Translations under genes and position numbers: made by a program
Shown: one piece after another, positions 9,068-17,778 of the stretch
Layout: each line of letters starts with the position of its first letter
Position numbering within the stretch: the stretch's first letter is position 1
Notes under the pieces: model-generated
Told to the model about the DNA's origin: nothing
The model's database searches: none
Seen by the model: the letters and a program-made list of their open reading frames with translations, nothing else
DNA from: DATHTS01 sp041940425
GTDB taxonomy: Bacteria > Acidobacteriota > Blastocatellia > Pyrinomonadales > Pyrinomonadaceae
DNA length: 64,000 bases
NCBI GenBank assembly: GCA_041940425.1
Contig: JBGTSF010000020.1
Location: 3,611-67,610, forward strand
Direction: 5' to 3'

Positions 9068-9412
9068 CTAAGAAACAGACGCTTTGCGCTCATCATAGCA
9101 AAGGTCGAAAATTTTTGTCAGATGCGCGATCTCTAAAAGAGTCTGAATTCGTTCCGGCGGATTCAAGAGTTTTAACTCCCCGCCTTCTTCCCGTTTGACG
9201 GCTGTCAAACCCGAAATGAGTTCGCCGATGCCGCTCGAATCAACATAACAGACTTTTTCCAGATTCAAACAGATTTTATTTTTGCCCTCGCCGATCAGAC
9301 GGCGGATTTCACTGCGAAGCGTGAGATTTCCTTCGCCGAATAATATGTCGCCGCTTAGTTCGAGAATAACGGCGTTTTCAGATTTACGTTCGTTAATTGT
9401 AAGTTCAGCCAT
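9068..9412 (-). CDS. STAS-domain anti-sigma factor antagonist
   Basis: A 114-residue single-domain STAS protein. Its core YVDSSGIGEL holds the serine (Ser59, directly after Asp58) that in SpoIIAA/RsbV proteins is phosphorylated by a partner anti-sigma kinase. Dephosphorylated antagonists of this family bind the anti-sigma factor and release the sigma factor. No partner kinase or phosphatase gene is adjacent, so the partner is presumably encoded elsewhere. It is the first gene of a likely three-gene minus-strand unit with the MBL and S9 genes. The functional link to them is unclear. Confidence 0.85.
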   Translation of the reverse strand: MAELTINERKSENAVILELSGDILFGEGNLTLRSEIRRLIGEGKNKICLNLEKVCYVDSSGIGELISGLTAVKREEGGELKLLNPPERIQTLLEIAHLTKIFDLCYDERKASVS

Positions 9413-9490
9413 TTTAGTTTCCTCTCTTTACCTGCTGATTATATTTGAAAATACGAAAAAGGAAACAGCTTTTTGCCAAACGGCGAAAAC

Positions 9491-10858
9491 TTACCGCATC
9501 GGACGCGGGTAAACGACCGGACTTTTGTTGCCGTCTTTGTCCACGGCGCGAACGCCGAAAAAGTAATTGTCTTTCGACATATCTTTTACGGAAAACTCGG
9601 TTACGTTGCCGACAAATCTCGAATTCGTCCAGACGGGCGAAGCCGTTTCGCGCCAGACGATTTCGTAACCCGCAAGATCAGCGTCCGTGTTCGCGTCCCA
9701 TTTCAAATCCGTGTCGTTCGTCAGACGCGCCGTGACGATGCCGACGTTTTTCGGTTTGGCGGGAGCAAGCGCGAGACTTGCCAGCGCAACCAGATTTACT
9801 TTCGTAACATTTGCCACATATCCGAAATCAACGAATTCGGGCGTGTCGCCGTAAAACACGCCGTTTTCCGTCCGCACGTTTTGATGCTGGTGCGTATAAT
9901 CTTCGTTCGGTTCGGTAAACCGCACTGCCGCATAACCCTGTTCGAGAAACGGAATGTGATCGCCGCCGCGCAGATATCTGTCTCGACGATAGATCATCCA
10001 GACGCTGAAATCCTTTAAATATTTATCGGAGGTTTCTTTGATGTAACGCGCAAGCTGGCGCGAAGACGAATCGTTTTCGCCGCCGACGCTCCGGCGCGTT
10101 GCCGCCTGCTGTTCGGTTTCGTCGGACGGAACGCCTTCCGAAAAGACGCGCACTTTTTTGCGGTCGGGCGAATTTTTATAACTCGTAACGCCGCCGATGA
10201 TGTCGTTGGTAAACATCGCTTCGATGTTCATTTTTTTCTCTTTCGCTTTTTCGGCAAAATATCTCGCGCCGAGCAAGCCCTGTTCTTCGCCGGCGACCGC
10301 CATAAAAACAATCGTCGCGTCGAATTTTCTTTTGCTCATCACGCGCGCGAGTTCGATGACGGCGGCTGTGCCGGAAGCATCGTCATTCGCGCCCGGCGCG
10401 TCGCACACGCCGTCCGAAGGATTCGAACACATCGAATCGTAATGTCCCGACACGACATAAATTCTGTCCGGCGCGGTCGTGCCTTTTAATGTAGCGACGA
10501 CGTTCGTAATATTTACGGGTTCGGGAACGCGGTTGGCTTTCGGCTGTAAATAAGTTTGTTTTTCGACCGTCAGACAGCCGCCGCAATCGGCGGAAATTTT
10601 TTCAAATTCCGCAAAAATCCAATCCCGCGCCGCGCCGATGCCTCTTGTCGGATTATCCTGCGCCGAGTTGGTATTGCGCGTGCCGAACGAAGCGAGTTTT
10701 CGAATGTATGTTTCGATATTTTTCGCCGAAATTTCTTTCAGCATTTGCTGGATTTCCGCGTTCGGTTTTTCCTTGGCTTTTTGCGCGAAGATTGGAAACA
10801 GAAAAATGAAAAACAACAAAAACAAAAACGCCGGACGAAACTTCATATCTAATTTCAT
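9491..10858 (-). CDS. Secreted M28 family zinc aminopeptidase with C-terminal Fn3-like domain
   Basis: A 455-residue exported metallopeptidase. After a strong signal peptide (ending FPIFAQ), the M28 domain shows the di-zinc ligands in order: His139 (SGHYDS), Asp159 (ANDDASG), Glu191-Glu192 (GEEQG), Asp219 (FTNDIIGG) and a late His in EDYTHQHQ. Residues ~365-455 form a fibronectin III-like module (DLKWDANTDADLAGYEIVW). It probably removes N-terminal amino acids from peptides outside the cytoplasm and may act with the nearby S8/S9 peptidases. The first ATG is used; a second Met at residue 5 is an equally plausible start. Confidence 0.93.
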   Translation of the reverse strand: MKLDMKFRPAFLFLLFFIFLFPIFAQKAKEKPNAEIQQMLKEISAKNIETYIRKLASFGTRNTNSAQDNPTRGIGAARDWIFAEFEKISADCGGCLTVEKQTYLQPKANRVPEPVNITNVVATLKGTTAPDRIYVVSGHYDSMCSNPSDGVCDAPGANDDASGTAAVIELARVMSKRKFDATIVFMAVAGEEQGLLGARYFAEKAKEKKMNIEAMFTNDIIGGVTSYKNSPDRKKVRVFSEGVPSDETEQQAATRRSVGGENDSSSRQLARYIKETSDKYLKDFSVWMIYRRDRYLRGGDHIPFLEQGYAAVRFTEPNEDYTHQHQNVRTENGVFYGDTPEFVDFGYVANVTKVNLVALASLALAPAKPKNVGIVTARLTNDTDLKWDANTDADLAGYEIVWRETASPVWTNSRFVGNVTEFSVKDMSKDNYFFGVRAVDKDGNKSPVVYPRPMR

Positions 10859-10927
10859 AAAAAAATTGCCGAAATTGCTTGGATTTTATAGAACTTTTGA
10901 GTTTTCAAATAATAAACCAAAAATCAT

Positions 10928-11401
10928 TCAGCGCAAAACCAAACGCATCATATACGCCGGTTTTCCTTCATCGCCAACAGTCGTTTTGTAATGCCGAAAA
11001 CCGACCTTTTCATAACAGCGGATCGCGCGTTTGTTTTCCGGCGAAGGGTCGAGAATGATTTCCTTCGGCGAATGCTTTTTTGAAATCATCTCGATAAATT
11101 GTTTGATAGCTTTTGTCCCGATACCGCGATTGATGTAGTCCGCTTCGCCGATGAATTGGTCAATGCCGATGACGGTTTCGGAAACGATGTAATACTGAAA
11201 ATAGCCGAGCGGTTTTTCGCCGCTCTCACTTTCTTCGATCAAAATAAATCTTTCACAGCCCTCTTCTTCGGCATAATTTTCCGCAATGATTTCCGGCGTG
11301 TCTTCGCCCGCATCCCAGAATTCTTTGACGTGCGGTCGGCTCAGCCATTCGAGCAGGAGCGGGAAATCTTCGGCGGTCAGCTTTCTGAATTTGAGTTTCA
11401 T
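10928..11401 (-). CDS. GNAT acetyltransferase, AAC(6')-like
   Basis: A 157-residue GNAT enzyme that should transfer acetyl from acetyl-CoA. Motif A is ADYINRGIGTKAI (the R-G-x-G pyrophosphate loop), followed by PSPENKRAIRCYEKVGF (motif B). The start LRFRKLTAEDFPLLLEWLSR-type layout is that of the aminoglycoside 6'-acetyltransferase / ribosomal-protein acetyltransferase branch (here LKFRKLTAEDFPLLLEW). Antibiotic acetylation is possible but cannot be told from other substrates. It is separated from the upstream gene by a palindromic repeat element. Confidence 0.85.
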   Translation of the reverse strand: MKLKFRKLTAEDFPLLLEWLSRPHVKEFWDAGEDTPEIIAENYAEEEGCERFILIEESESGEKPLGYFQYYIVSETVIGIDQFIGEADYINRGIGTKAIKQFIEMISKKHSPKEIILDPSPENKRAIRCYEKVGFRHYKTTVGDEGKPAYMMRLVLR

Positions 11402-11405
11402 TTCT

Positions 11406-11494
11406 AATCAGTAAAGCGAGCGGCAGCGGGCAGCGTTTCCAAAATCAATCTGACGAGCGGCTCAACCTGCTCGCTGCCGCTCGCTTTACTGATT
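11406..11494. repeat. Palindromic intergenic element, 23-bp perfect arms
   Basis: The arm 11406-11428 is a perfect inverted copy of 11472-11494. Its core (GCGAGCGGCAGCG) resembles two other elements at 17694-17759 and 23831-23907. It fills the whole gap between two minus-strand genes. Confidence 0.85.
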
Positions 11495-12184
11495 TTAATT
11501 TTCCGTTTCAGCTTCTTCTTCCGTTTCTTCGTCAAAAATATATTCGGGATTTGCCGAATCGAGTTTGCCGAAAAATTCGTATTCGGCATTTTTGCCGCGA
11601 ATTTCCAGATACCAGTGCGTGAAATCTTCCGCATTGTCGCAGCCGTTTCCGCGCCCTTTGAAGACGAGAAAATAAGTTGTCGGTTTGACGATGCTTTTTT
11701 GAAAAAGTCCGCCGCCCGTTTGGACGTTTCCCTTAAAACGAAATTCTTTATACAGAAGCGGTCCGCCGCCGCCGCTCGTTTTTCCGTCGTGGATGTCAAC
11801 CTTGTAGATCAGCATCTGCGCGGGCATCGGCAGTGTGAGCGTGCCGGTTTTTCCGCTCTGGGTTTTGAAATTCAGTTTCCACATCTTCGCGGCATACGAA
11901 CCCGTCAGATCGAATTCGCCCGCCGAAGCCACCCAGGAACCGCTGTTGTATTCCTTTTCCAATTCCGCCAAACCCTTGATCGCATCGAAGCCGGCTTCGG
12001 TGATATTAAGATACGCTTTATTGTCAAATTTTATCCCGCTCACCACATCCAGAGAATAGCCGTCGGTTTTGCCCGTCCAGATGCTGTAAGTCCCGGTATT
12101 GGAACAGCAAGCGCAGGCAAACGCTTTACTCTGCAAAATTAAAAGTAAAAACAACATGCAAAAGGCTGTCGTAATTTTTTTCAT
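11495..12184 (-). CDS. Secreted protein of unknown function with Cys-rich mature N-terminus
   Basis: 229 residues. The signal peptide (~1-23, ending KAFA) is followed directly by CACC, which could bind metal or form disulfides at the mature N-terminus. The middle is beta-rich (GTYSIWTGKTDGYSLDVV, LTLPMPAQMLIYKVDIHD) and there is a charged tail (EETEEEAETEN). I do not recognise the family. It ends at a palindromic element and is preceded by a 54-bp gap to mutM, so it may be read with mutM. Confidence 0.7.
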   Translation of the reverse strand: MKKITTAFCMLFLLLILQSKAFACACCSNTGTYSIWTGKTDGYSLDVVSGIKFDNKAYLNITEAGFDAIKGLAELEKEYNSGSWVASAGEFDLTGSYAAKMWKLNFKTQSGKTGTLTLPMPAQMLIYKVDIHDGKTSGGGGPLLYKEFRFKGNVQTGGGLFQKSIVKPTTYFLVFKGRGNGCDNAEDFTHWYLEIRGKNAEYEFFGKLDSANPEYIFDEETEEEAETEN

Positions 12185-12238
12185 AGATTGTTTTTCTCCT
12201 CGAATTGAAAATTTTTAAAAAGACATAAAAACGATGAA

Positions 12239-13072
12239 TCATTTGCGCTGGCATCGCGGGCAAAAATAGGTCGAGCGTCCGGCTTGTTTAAGGCGGACAA
12301 TCAATTTTCCGCAATTGACGCACGGCTCATCTTCGCGGTCATAGACGCGCCAGTGATTTTCGTATCCGCCGCCGTAGTAGCTTCCGTCAATATTTTCGGG
12401 ATCAACGTTTAAGGTCGAACCCTGCGCGATTGATTCCGCTAAAACTTCGCGGATTTTTTCAAGCAAAACACTCGCTTTTCGCGCGGAAACTTCATTTGCC
12501 GGAATTTGCGGATTAACTTTAGCCAAAAACATCGCTTCCGCCGCATAAATATTTCCGAGTCCCAAAACCTTCGTCTGATCAAGCAGAAATTCCTTCAGAC
12601 TTTTTTTCGACGTTTTTAAAACGGCGCGGAAATAATTTGTGTTAAATTCGTCGGAAAAAGGTTCGGGCGCGAGTTTTTTGATTTCCTTTGCTTCGTTTAA
12701 TTTTTCGGTTTCGACAATTTTCATCAAACCGAAATGTCTCTGATCCGAAAAGATCAGACGGGTTTCATCTTCAAAATAAAAGATCGCGTGCGTAAATTTC
12801 GGCAAATCGCGCTCGACAGGCAAAAGCTGAAAACGTCCCGACATTCGCAAGTGCGTTATTAAAGTGTTTCCGTTATCGAGATCGAACAAGATATGTTTGC
12901 CGCGCCGGTGAATAAAGTTTATCGCCGCATTTTTTAACCGTTCGGAAAATTCTTCGGGCGGATTTTCCGGCGCGAGCCGTTCGCGCAAAAGTTCGGCAAT
13001 AATGATTTTTTTGTTTTTAACAAGCGCATTGAGCGAGCGGGCGACAAGTTCGACTTCGGGCAGTTCGGGCAT
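12239..13072 (-). CDS. mutM: Formamidopyrimidine-DNA glycosylase
   Basis: A 277-residue base-excision repair enzyme that removes 8-oxoguanine and formamidopyrimidines and nicks the DNA. The N-terminus MPELPEVELV provides Pro2 (Schiff base) and Glu3. Lys59 in HRRGKHILFDL corresponds to the conserved beta-lysine. The helix-two-turn-helix contains LLDQTKVLGLGNIYAAEAMF. The C-terminal zinc finger is CVNC...CPRC, immediately before the stop. The length is normal for the family and the start is fixed by the Pro2 requirement. Upstream lies a short-tandem-repeat hairpin. Confidence 0.97.
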   Translation of the reverse strand: MPELPEVELVARSLNALVKNKKIIIAELLRERLAPENPPEEFSERLKNAAINFIHRRGKHILFDLDNGNTLITHLRMSGRFQLLPVERDLPKFTHAIFYFEDETRLIFSDQRHFGLMKIVETEKLNEAKEIKKLAPEPFSDEFNTNYFRAVLKTSKKSLKEFLLDQTKVLGLGNIYAAEAMFLAKVNPQIPANEVSARKASVLLEKIREVLAESIAQGSTLNVDPENIDGSYYGGGYENHWRVYDREDEPCVNCGKLIVRLKQAGRSTYFCPRCQRK

Positions 13073-13080
13073 AGATTGAT

Positions 13081-13200
13081 TTTCGATTTTAGATTTGCGA
13101 TTTGCGATTTTAACTTTTGCGATCTTTGTAGGTTATTTTACAAATCCGAAGTCATCAACGACAAACAACAATCGCAAATCGGCAATCGCAAATCGAAAAT
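13081..13200. repeat. Mirrored heptanucleotide repeat (gatttgc / gcaaatc)
   Basis: Tandem GATTTGC units at about 13084-13112 face the inverse type (CAAATCG, GCAAATC) at 13170-13198, so the two sides can form a hairpin. It lies between two minus-strand genes. The right side closely resembles 23916-23945 before the tRNA gene. Confidence 0.75.
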
Positions 13201-13202
13201 AT

Positions 13203-14243
13203 CTAGACTTTAGTGTAATCAGTCAAAGAAGTTTTGTCGCCGAGAACCGCGCCTTTGCCGACCTTTGCATTTTGACCGATGTAACAGCTTCGACCGATGA
13301 CGGCGCGGCTGATGTCGGCGGAATTGGCGATGTGCGTGTGCGACCAGACGACCGAATTTCCGATGACGGCTTTTTCTTCGACGTGAACGCCTGCGCCCAA
13401 AACCGAATTGATGACGCTCGCGCCGGGTTTGATGATGCAGTTTTCGCCGATGACCGAATTTTCGCTGACAAACGCGGTCGTCGCAACGTCGGAATTTTCA
13501 CCGTTCCCGATCTCGAAACCCTTGATCTTTCCGTTCATAAAGTCGTGATGCGCGCCGAGATAACTTTCCGGCGTGCCGATGTCGCGCCAGTATTCGTTTT
13601 TCATTACGAAGGCGAAAAACGCTTTTTTCTTTTCGAGCAGGGCAGGGAAAAGATTATATTCAAATGAATGATTTTCGCCTTTCGGGATTAAATCCAGCAC
13701 GGTCGGCTCTAAAACATAAATTCCGGCATTGATGTTATTAGTTGTCAATTTCGGAATGTCTTCCGGTTTCGGCTTTTCCAAAAAACGCAGAACTTTATTT
13801 TTTTTATCCGTTTCGACCAGACCGTAAGCCGAAGGATTTTCGACCGGCGTCAGAACGATGGTCGCTTCGGCGCGTTTTTCCTTGTGAAAATTGATGACTT
13901 CGGCAATATCAACGTCGGTCAGAATATCGCCGTTAAAAACGATGGTCGTTTCGCGGATCGCGTCTTCGGCGTATTTGTATGCGCCGGCTGTTCCCATCGG
14001 CGCGGGTTCGGTTACGTAGCGCAGTTTTACGCCGTGTTCCGCGCCGTCGCCGAGCAGATATTCTATCTTCCCGGGCTGGTAATTGAGCGAAAGCGTGATG
14101 TCGGTGATCCCGGCTTTTTTCAGAATTTCCAATTGATACAATAAAAACGGGCGGTTCATTACCGGGACGATCGGTTTCGGTGTGTAAACGGTCAGCGGTC
14201 GCAGGCGCGTTCCTTTTCCTCCGGCTAAAATAAGTGCTTGCAT
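13203..14243 (-). CDS. NDP-sugar / mannose-1-phosphate nucleotidyltransferase
   Basis: A 346-residue enzyme that makes a nucleotide sugar from a sugar-1-phosphate and an NTP. It begins with the signature ALILAGGKGTRLRPLT, followed by PKPIVPVMNRPFL (substrate Lys) and the metal Asp in VFNGDILTDVDI. The nucleotidyltransferase domain covers ~1-230. Residues ~245-346 form a left-handed beta-helix of hexapeptide repeats (VIGENCIIKPGASV, VIGRSCYIGQNAKVGKG). The domain order matches ManC/GMPPB-like enzymes, but the sugar cannot be fixed by sequence alone. It probably feeds polysaccharide or glycolipid synthesis; a phosphohexomutase lies 26 kb away. Confidence 0.88.
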   Translation of the reverse strand: MQALILAGGKGTRLRPLTVYTPKPIVPVMNRPFLLYQLEILKKAGITDITLSLNYQPGKIEYLLGDGAEHGVKLRYVTEPAPMGTAGAYKYAEDAIRETTIVFNGDILTDVDIAEVINFHKEKRAEATIVLTPVENPSAYGLVETDKKNKVLRFLEKPKPEDIPKLTTNNINAGIYVLEPTVLDLIPKGENHSFEYNLFPALLEKKKAFFAFVMKNEYWRDIGTPESYLGAHHDFMNGKIKGFEIGNGENSDVATTAFVSENSVIGENCIIKPGASVINSVLGAGVHVEEKAVIGNSVVWSHTHIANSADISRAVIGRSCYIGQNAKVGKGAVLGDKTSLTDYTKV

Positions 14244-14368
14244 AAAATTTCGACTTTAGATTTTACATTTATCTAACTCTCGCTTCAAAAAACGAAAGAA
14301 TTTTCAAAGACTATAAATTCCAAAAAGCCGTAAATCTTCTGAAAACTTACAAAAAATGTTAAAAATCG

Positions 14369-14397
14369 TTGACACTTTTTGTGCATTCATGTTAGCT
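14369..14397 (+). promoter_or_regulatory. Promoter of the TPR gene with a structured leader
   Basis: A perfect TTGACA (14369-14374) lies 17 bp from TTAGCT (14392-14397). Downstream, TGCGGG (14404-14409) pairs with CCCGCA (14429-14434), giving a possible leader hairpin before the coding start at 14510. Confidence 0.5.
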
Positions 14398-14509
14398 TAA
14401 ATTTGCGGGTAAGTGTGCCGACGACCAGCCCGCAGTGTCTCTCGCCGGTAAAAAACGCTTTCAGTTTTTCTATTCCAAACAAAAGACTTCGGACAATTTT
14501 AAAATAATA

Positions 14510-16681
14510 ATGAGTTTCGATAAGGTAAAAGCAATGCGAAATGCCGAGCGATATTTGTCGCAAGGCAAAATCCGCGCCGCGATTGGAGAATACAGGCAGG
14601 TCGTCGAAAGCGACCCGCGTGACTTCAGCACGATGAATATTCTCGGCGATTTATGCGTTAAAAATTCCGAAACCGACGAAGCCGTTAAATATTTCACGAA
14701 AGTCGCCGAACACTACGGCAACCAGGGCTTTGCCCAGAAAGCCATCGCCGTTTACAACAAGATCGCCCGCCTCAAACCCGATTCGATAGAAGTTTCCGCC
14801 AAACTCGCCGAGCTTCACCGGATGAAAGGCTCGGTCGCCGAAGCCCGCCTGCATTATACGACCGTCGCCGAAGAATACCAGCGGCGCGGAAAAAAACTCG
14901 AAGCTCTCGACATTTGGAAAAACATCGCCGAACTCGACCCGAACAATGTAGATATTTATCTGAGAATCGCCGACGTTTACCGGCAGGAAAATCAGACCGA
15001 AGAAGCGGCGAAATCTTACACCGAAGCCGGTTTGAGAATGGCGAGTCTCGAACGGCACGAAGAGGCTCTCGAAGCGTTTAGCAAAGCCTTTGAATTTTGT
15101 CCGAACGACATCGCTCTGCTGAACGGGATGGTCAAATCGCAGATCGCGCAGGGGCTTTCGGACGAAGCCGCGAAGACGCTCGAAAATCTGATCGCCGAAC
15201 AACCCTCGAACAAGGATTTGAGTTATCTACTGATTGACTGCTATCTCGATCTCGAAAGACCGCTCGATGCTGAACGGATCATTCATCAGCTTGTCGAACG
15301 CGAACCCGCCGAATATCCGAAACTTCTTGAACTGCTCGATATTTATTTCAAGCTAAACGATACGGAATCGGCGACGCGCGTTTTGCTCATCACCTCGGAA
15401 CAGCTTCTGGTCAGCGGAAGATCGGATGAATTTCTAAACTGGCTGAACGAAATTTTGATCAGAGACCCGGAAAACATCGAAGCCCTGCGGCTTTTGGTGC
15501 GTTTTTACAGTTGGCAGCGAGACGAACGGGAACTTCGCGCCGCGCTCGAACGGCTCGCCGAATCCGCCCGTCTGAACGAATCGGTTGACGACGAACGCTA
15601 CGCGCTGACCCAGCTCGTCATGATGCTTCCGGCTGAAGTCGTCTATGCGAAAAGACTGCAGGAAATAAACTCGGAACACGGATTTATCGAAGTCGAATCA
15701 ATCGTTAATGTCAATCAAGAAGCGGCAGCAGATTCGATCGGTGCGGAACAAAGTTTCGAGAGCTTTGCAATCGTCCCGGATAAAGACGAATCTCCCGTTG
15801 CTTCTTTCGCGAAATTTGAAAATCTGTATGCCGAAGAAACAGGCGAAAATGCATTAAATGGAAACGGCTTTCACACGGAAAAGGGGCAAGTGTTTGAAAC
15901 GCCGATCTTTCAGGAAGTTAATAATTCGCCCGACATTCAACAGCAGGTTTCGGAAGAATCTCCGGGCGAAAAACCGCTGTCGCTCTCCGATGAACGAAGA
16001 CTGCAGCAGGAACTCGAAGGCGTCGAATTTTATATCGCTCAAGGCTACAAAGAGCTGGCGGCGAAATCTCTCGATGCTCTGGAACGAGAATTCGGAAACC
16101 GCGGGGAATTCGGCGAATACCGCAGACAGTTAAACGGTTCGTCGCAAAATGCGAATTTTCTGCCGGAATCCTTCGCCGACATCGCGCAGGGCGAATCCGT
16201 TCCGCAAATCCAAACCGCGAGTTTCGATCCGATGGGCGATTTCCGCAGTGAACTGGGACTCGAAGATAACACGGTCTCTTCCGCCGATAACGATTACGAA
16301 ACGCATTACCAGCTCGCCATCGCCTACAAGGAAATGGGGCTTCTCGAAGACGCGATCAAAGAATTTCAGGACGCGATCAATATGGCTCTGCCGGACGACG
16401 GTACGAACAGATTTTTTCAATGCGCCAATCTGCTCGGTTTCTGCTTTATGGAAAAACAAATGCCGAATCTCGCTCTGATGTGGTATCGCCGCGCGTTTGA
16501 AACCGTTAATTTGAACGAAGACGAACGTCAGGCTCTGCAATACGAAATCGCCTGCGCATATCAGGCGGGCGGCGAAGATGAAAAGGCGCGAAGATACTTC
16601 GAACAGGTTTACGTCGTTGACGTTGATTACCGCGATGTCAGCGAAAGGCTCAGAAATTTACAGGAAAAGGTTACGCATTAG
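14510..16681 (+). CDS. Tetratricopeptide-repeat protein
   Basis: 723 residues, soluble and without a signal peptide. About ten TPR units are visible: AERYLSQGKIRAAIGEYRQV, AVKYFTKVAEHYGNQGFAQK, AVYNKIARLKPDS and others up to ~400. An acidic linker (~400-540) and a second TPR block (HYQLAIAYKEMGLLEDAIKE, ~605-715) follow. It is probably a scaffold for protein-protein contacts; no enzymatic domain is seen. The ATG at 14510 (MSFDKVKAMRN) is preferred to the longer form from 14435, because the first 25 codons would lie in the leader and resemble no TPR. It is followed by a small membrane protein and thiE. Confidence 0.8.
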   Translation: MSFDKVKAMRNAERYLSQGKIRAAIGEYRQVVESDPRDFSTMNILGDLCVKNSETDEAVKYFTKVAEHYGNQGFAQKAIAVYNKIARLKPDSIEVSAKLAELHRMKGSVAEARLHYTTVAEEYQRRGKKLEALDIWKNIAELDPNNVDIYLRIADVYRQENQTEEAAKSYTEAGLRMASLERHEEALEAFSKAFEFCPNDIALLNGMVKSQIAQGLSDEAAKTLENLIAEQPSNKDLSYLLIDCYLDLERPLDAERIIHQLVEREPAEYPKLLELLDIYFKLNDTESATRVLLITSEQLLVSGRSDEFLNWLNEILIRDPENIEALRLLVRFYSWQRDERELRAALERLAESARLNESVDDERYALTQLVMMLPAEVVYAKRLQEINSEHGFIEVESIVNVNQEAAADSIGAEQSFESFAIVPDKDESPVASFAKFENLYAEETGENALNGNGFHTEKGQVFETPIFQEVNNSPDIQQQVSEESPGEKPLSLSDERRLQQELEGVEFYIAQGYKELAAKSLDALEREFGNRGEFGEYRRQLNGSSQNANFLPESFADIAQGESVPQIQTASFDPMGDFRSELGLEDNTVSSADNDYETHYQLAIAYKEMGLLEDAIKEFQDAINMALPDDGTNRFFQCANLLGFCFMEKQMPNLALMWYRRAFETVNLNEDERQALQYEIACAYQAGGEDEKARRYFEQVYVVDVDYRDVSERLRNLQEKVTH

Positions 16682-16732
16682 GTTTTGAAAAGGTTTGTTG
16701 ACAGGGCTGGATTAGAGTTATACTTTGACGGT

Positions 16733-17071
16733 ATGGTTGAAAAACTAACCGTCATTTTTATTATTTTGATTTTTCTGCTGGTCGGAACATATCTGATCCT
16801 CTCGCCCTGGAATATTCTCAGCGGTATAAATTTGTGGGAACAAAACTTTTTTTTGGTTTTTGTTGCGCAAAAGACAGGACTTTCGCTTTTGCAGGAAGCG
16901 GTCGTTTCAAACTGGTTTCGCGGCGCGGTTACGGGACTCGGCGTGTTGAATATCGTAATCGCATTCTGGGAAATGGCGCATTTTAGTCAGAGCGTTGAGA
17001 AGCTCAAAGGCAGCGGGGAAAAAGCCGAGGCGGTAAGAAACAAACTGACAAATCAAACAGAAAATATTTAA
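16733..17071 (+). CDS. Small membrane protein of unknown function
   Basis: 112 residues from the ATG at 16733 (an upstream TTG at 16685 is the alternative start). One strong transmembrane helix (LTVIFIILIFLLVGTYLIL, ~4-22) and a second hydrophobic stretch (GAVTGLGVLNIVIAFW, ~60-76) suggest two membrane passes, with a charged C-terminal tail. A TTGACA...TATACT pair with a short 15-bp spacer lies at 16697-16723. I do not recognise the family. It ends 1 nt before the start of thiE, so it is probably co-transcribed with it. Confidence 0.6.
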   Translation: MVEKLTVIFIILIFLLVGTYLILSPWNILSGINLWEQNFFLVFVAQKTGLSLLQEAVVSNWFRGAVTGLGVLNIVIAFWEMAHFSQSVEKLKGSGEKAEAVRNKLTNQTENI

Positions 17072-17072
17072 G

Positions 17073-17687
17073 TTGATTAAGCCGATAATTTATCTGATCA
17101 CCGAGGGAAATCTGACCGCCGAAAATTTCGACGAAAAGAAAGACCGGATTCTCGAAATAATAAAAACCGCCGTCGAAAACAACGTTTCTCTGATTCAAAT
17201 CCGCGAAAAAAATTTATCTGCCAAGCTCGTTTTTCAATTCGCGTCCGAAGCCGCCGATTTTACAAAAAATTCAAACGCGAAACTGCTTGTCAACGACCGC
17301 GCCGACATCGCGCTGGCGGCAATGGCGGACGGCGTTCACCTGACGGAAAACTCCGTTCCGGCAAAAATCATCCGCCGCGCTTTTCCGAAAAATTTTATTG
17401 TCGGAGTTTCGACGCATTCGGTTGCAGGCGCGGAAAAGGCGAAAACGCAGGGCGCGGATTTTGTAACCTTCAGTCCGGTCTTCACTTCGCCCGGAAAAGG
17501 CGAGCGGCAAGGTTTGGAAAAATTAAAAGAAGTTTGCGAAAAATTAAAATCATTTCCCGTTATCGCGCTCGGCGGAATTGACGAAACGAATTACGAAGCG
17601 GTTTTAAAGTCGGGCGCGAGCGGTTTTGCGGCGATACGGTCTTTAAATAATTTTGAAAACCTGAAAGTGATCGGCGAAAGGTTTTGA
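17073..17687 (+). CDS. thiE: Thiamine-phosphate synthase
   Basis: A 204-residue TIM-barrel enzyme that joins HMP-pyrophosphate and thiazole phosphate to give thiamine phosphate. Visible family motifs in order: LIQIREKN, LLVNDRADIALAAMADGVHL, VGVSTHS, PVFTSPGKG and VIALGGIDETN (phosphate loop). The start is TTG at 17073, 1 nt after the previous stop, and gives a normal family length. It is followed within 100 bp by thiD, forming a small thiamine salvage/biosynthesis pair separated only by a palindromic element. A TenI-type relative cannot be fully excluded, but the substrate motifs favour ThiE. Confidence 0.88.
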   Translation: MIKPIIYLITEGNLTAENFDEKKDRILEIIKTAVENNVSLIQIREKNLSAKLVFQFASEAADFTKNSNAKLLVNDRADIALAAMADGVHLTENSVPAKIIRRAFPKNFIVGVSTHSVAGAEKAKTQGADFVTFSPVFTSPGKGERQGLEKLKEVCEKLKSFPVIALGGIDETNYEAVLKSGASGFAAIRSLNNFENLKVIGERF

Positions 17688-17693
17688 ATCCTA

Positions 17694-17759
17694 GTCAGAA
17701 CCCCGAACGGTAGTGAGGAGCTTAAACTTTAGCCGGTCGCTACCGCTTCCGGTTCTGAC
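17694..17759. repeat. Palindromic intergenic element between thiE and thiD
   Basis: The ends GTCAGAACC (17694-17702) and GGTTCTGAC (17751-17759) are perfect inverted copies. The full 23-nt arms match at 18 of 23 positions. The right arm, read in reverse, matches the element at 23831 closely. Confidence 0.75.
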
Positions 17760-17778
17760 CTTGAGGTAAAATGACAAA

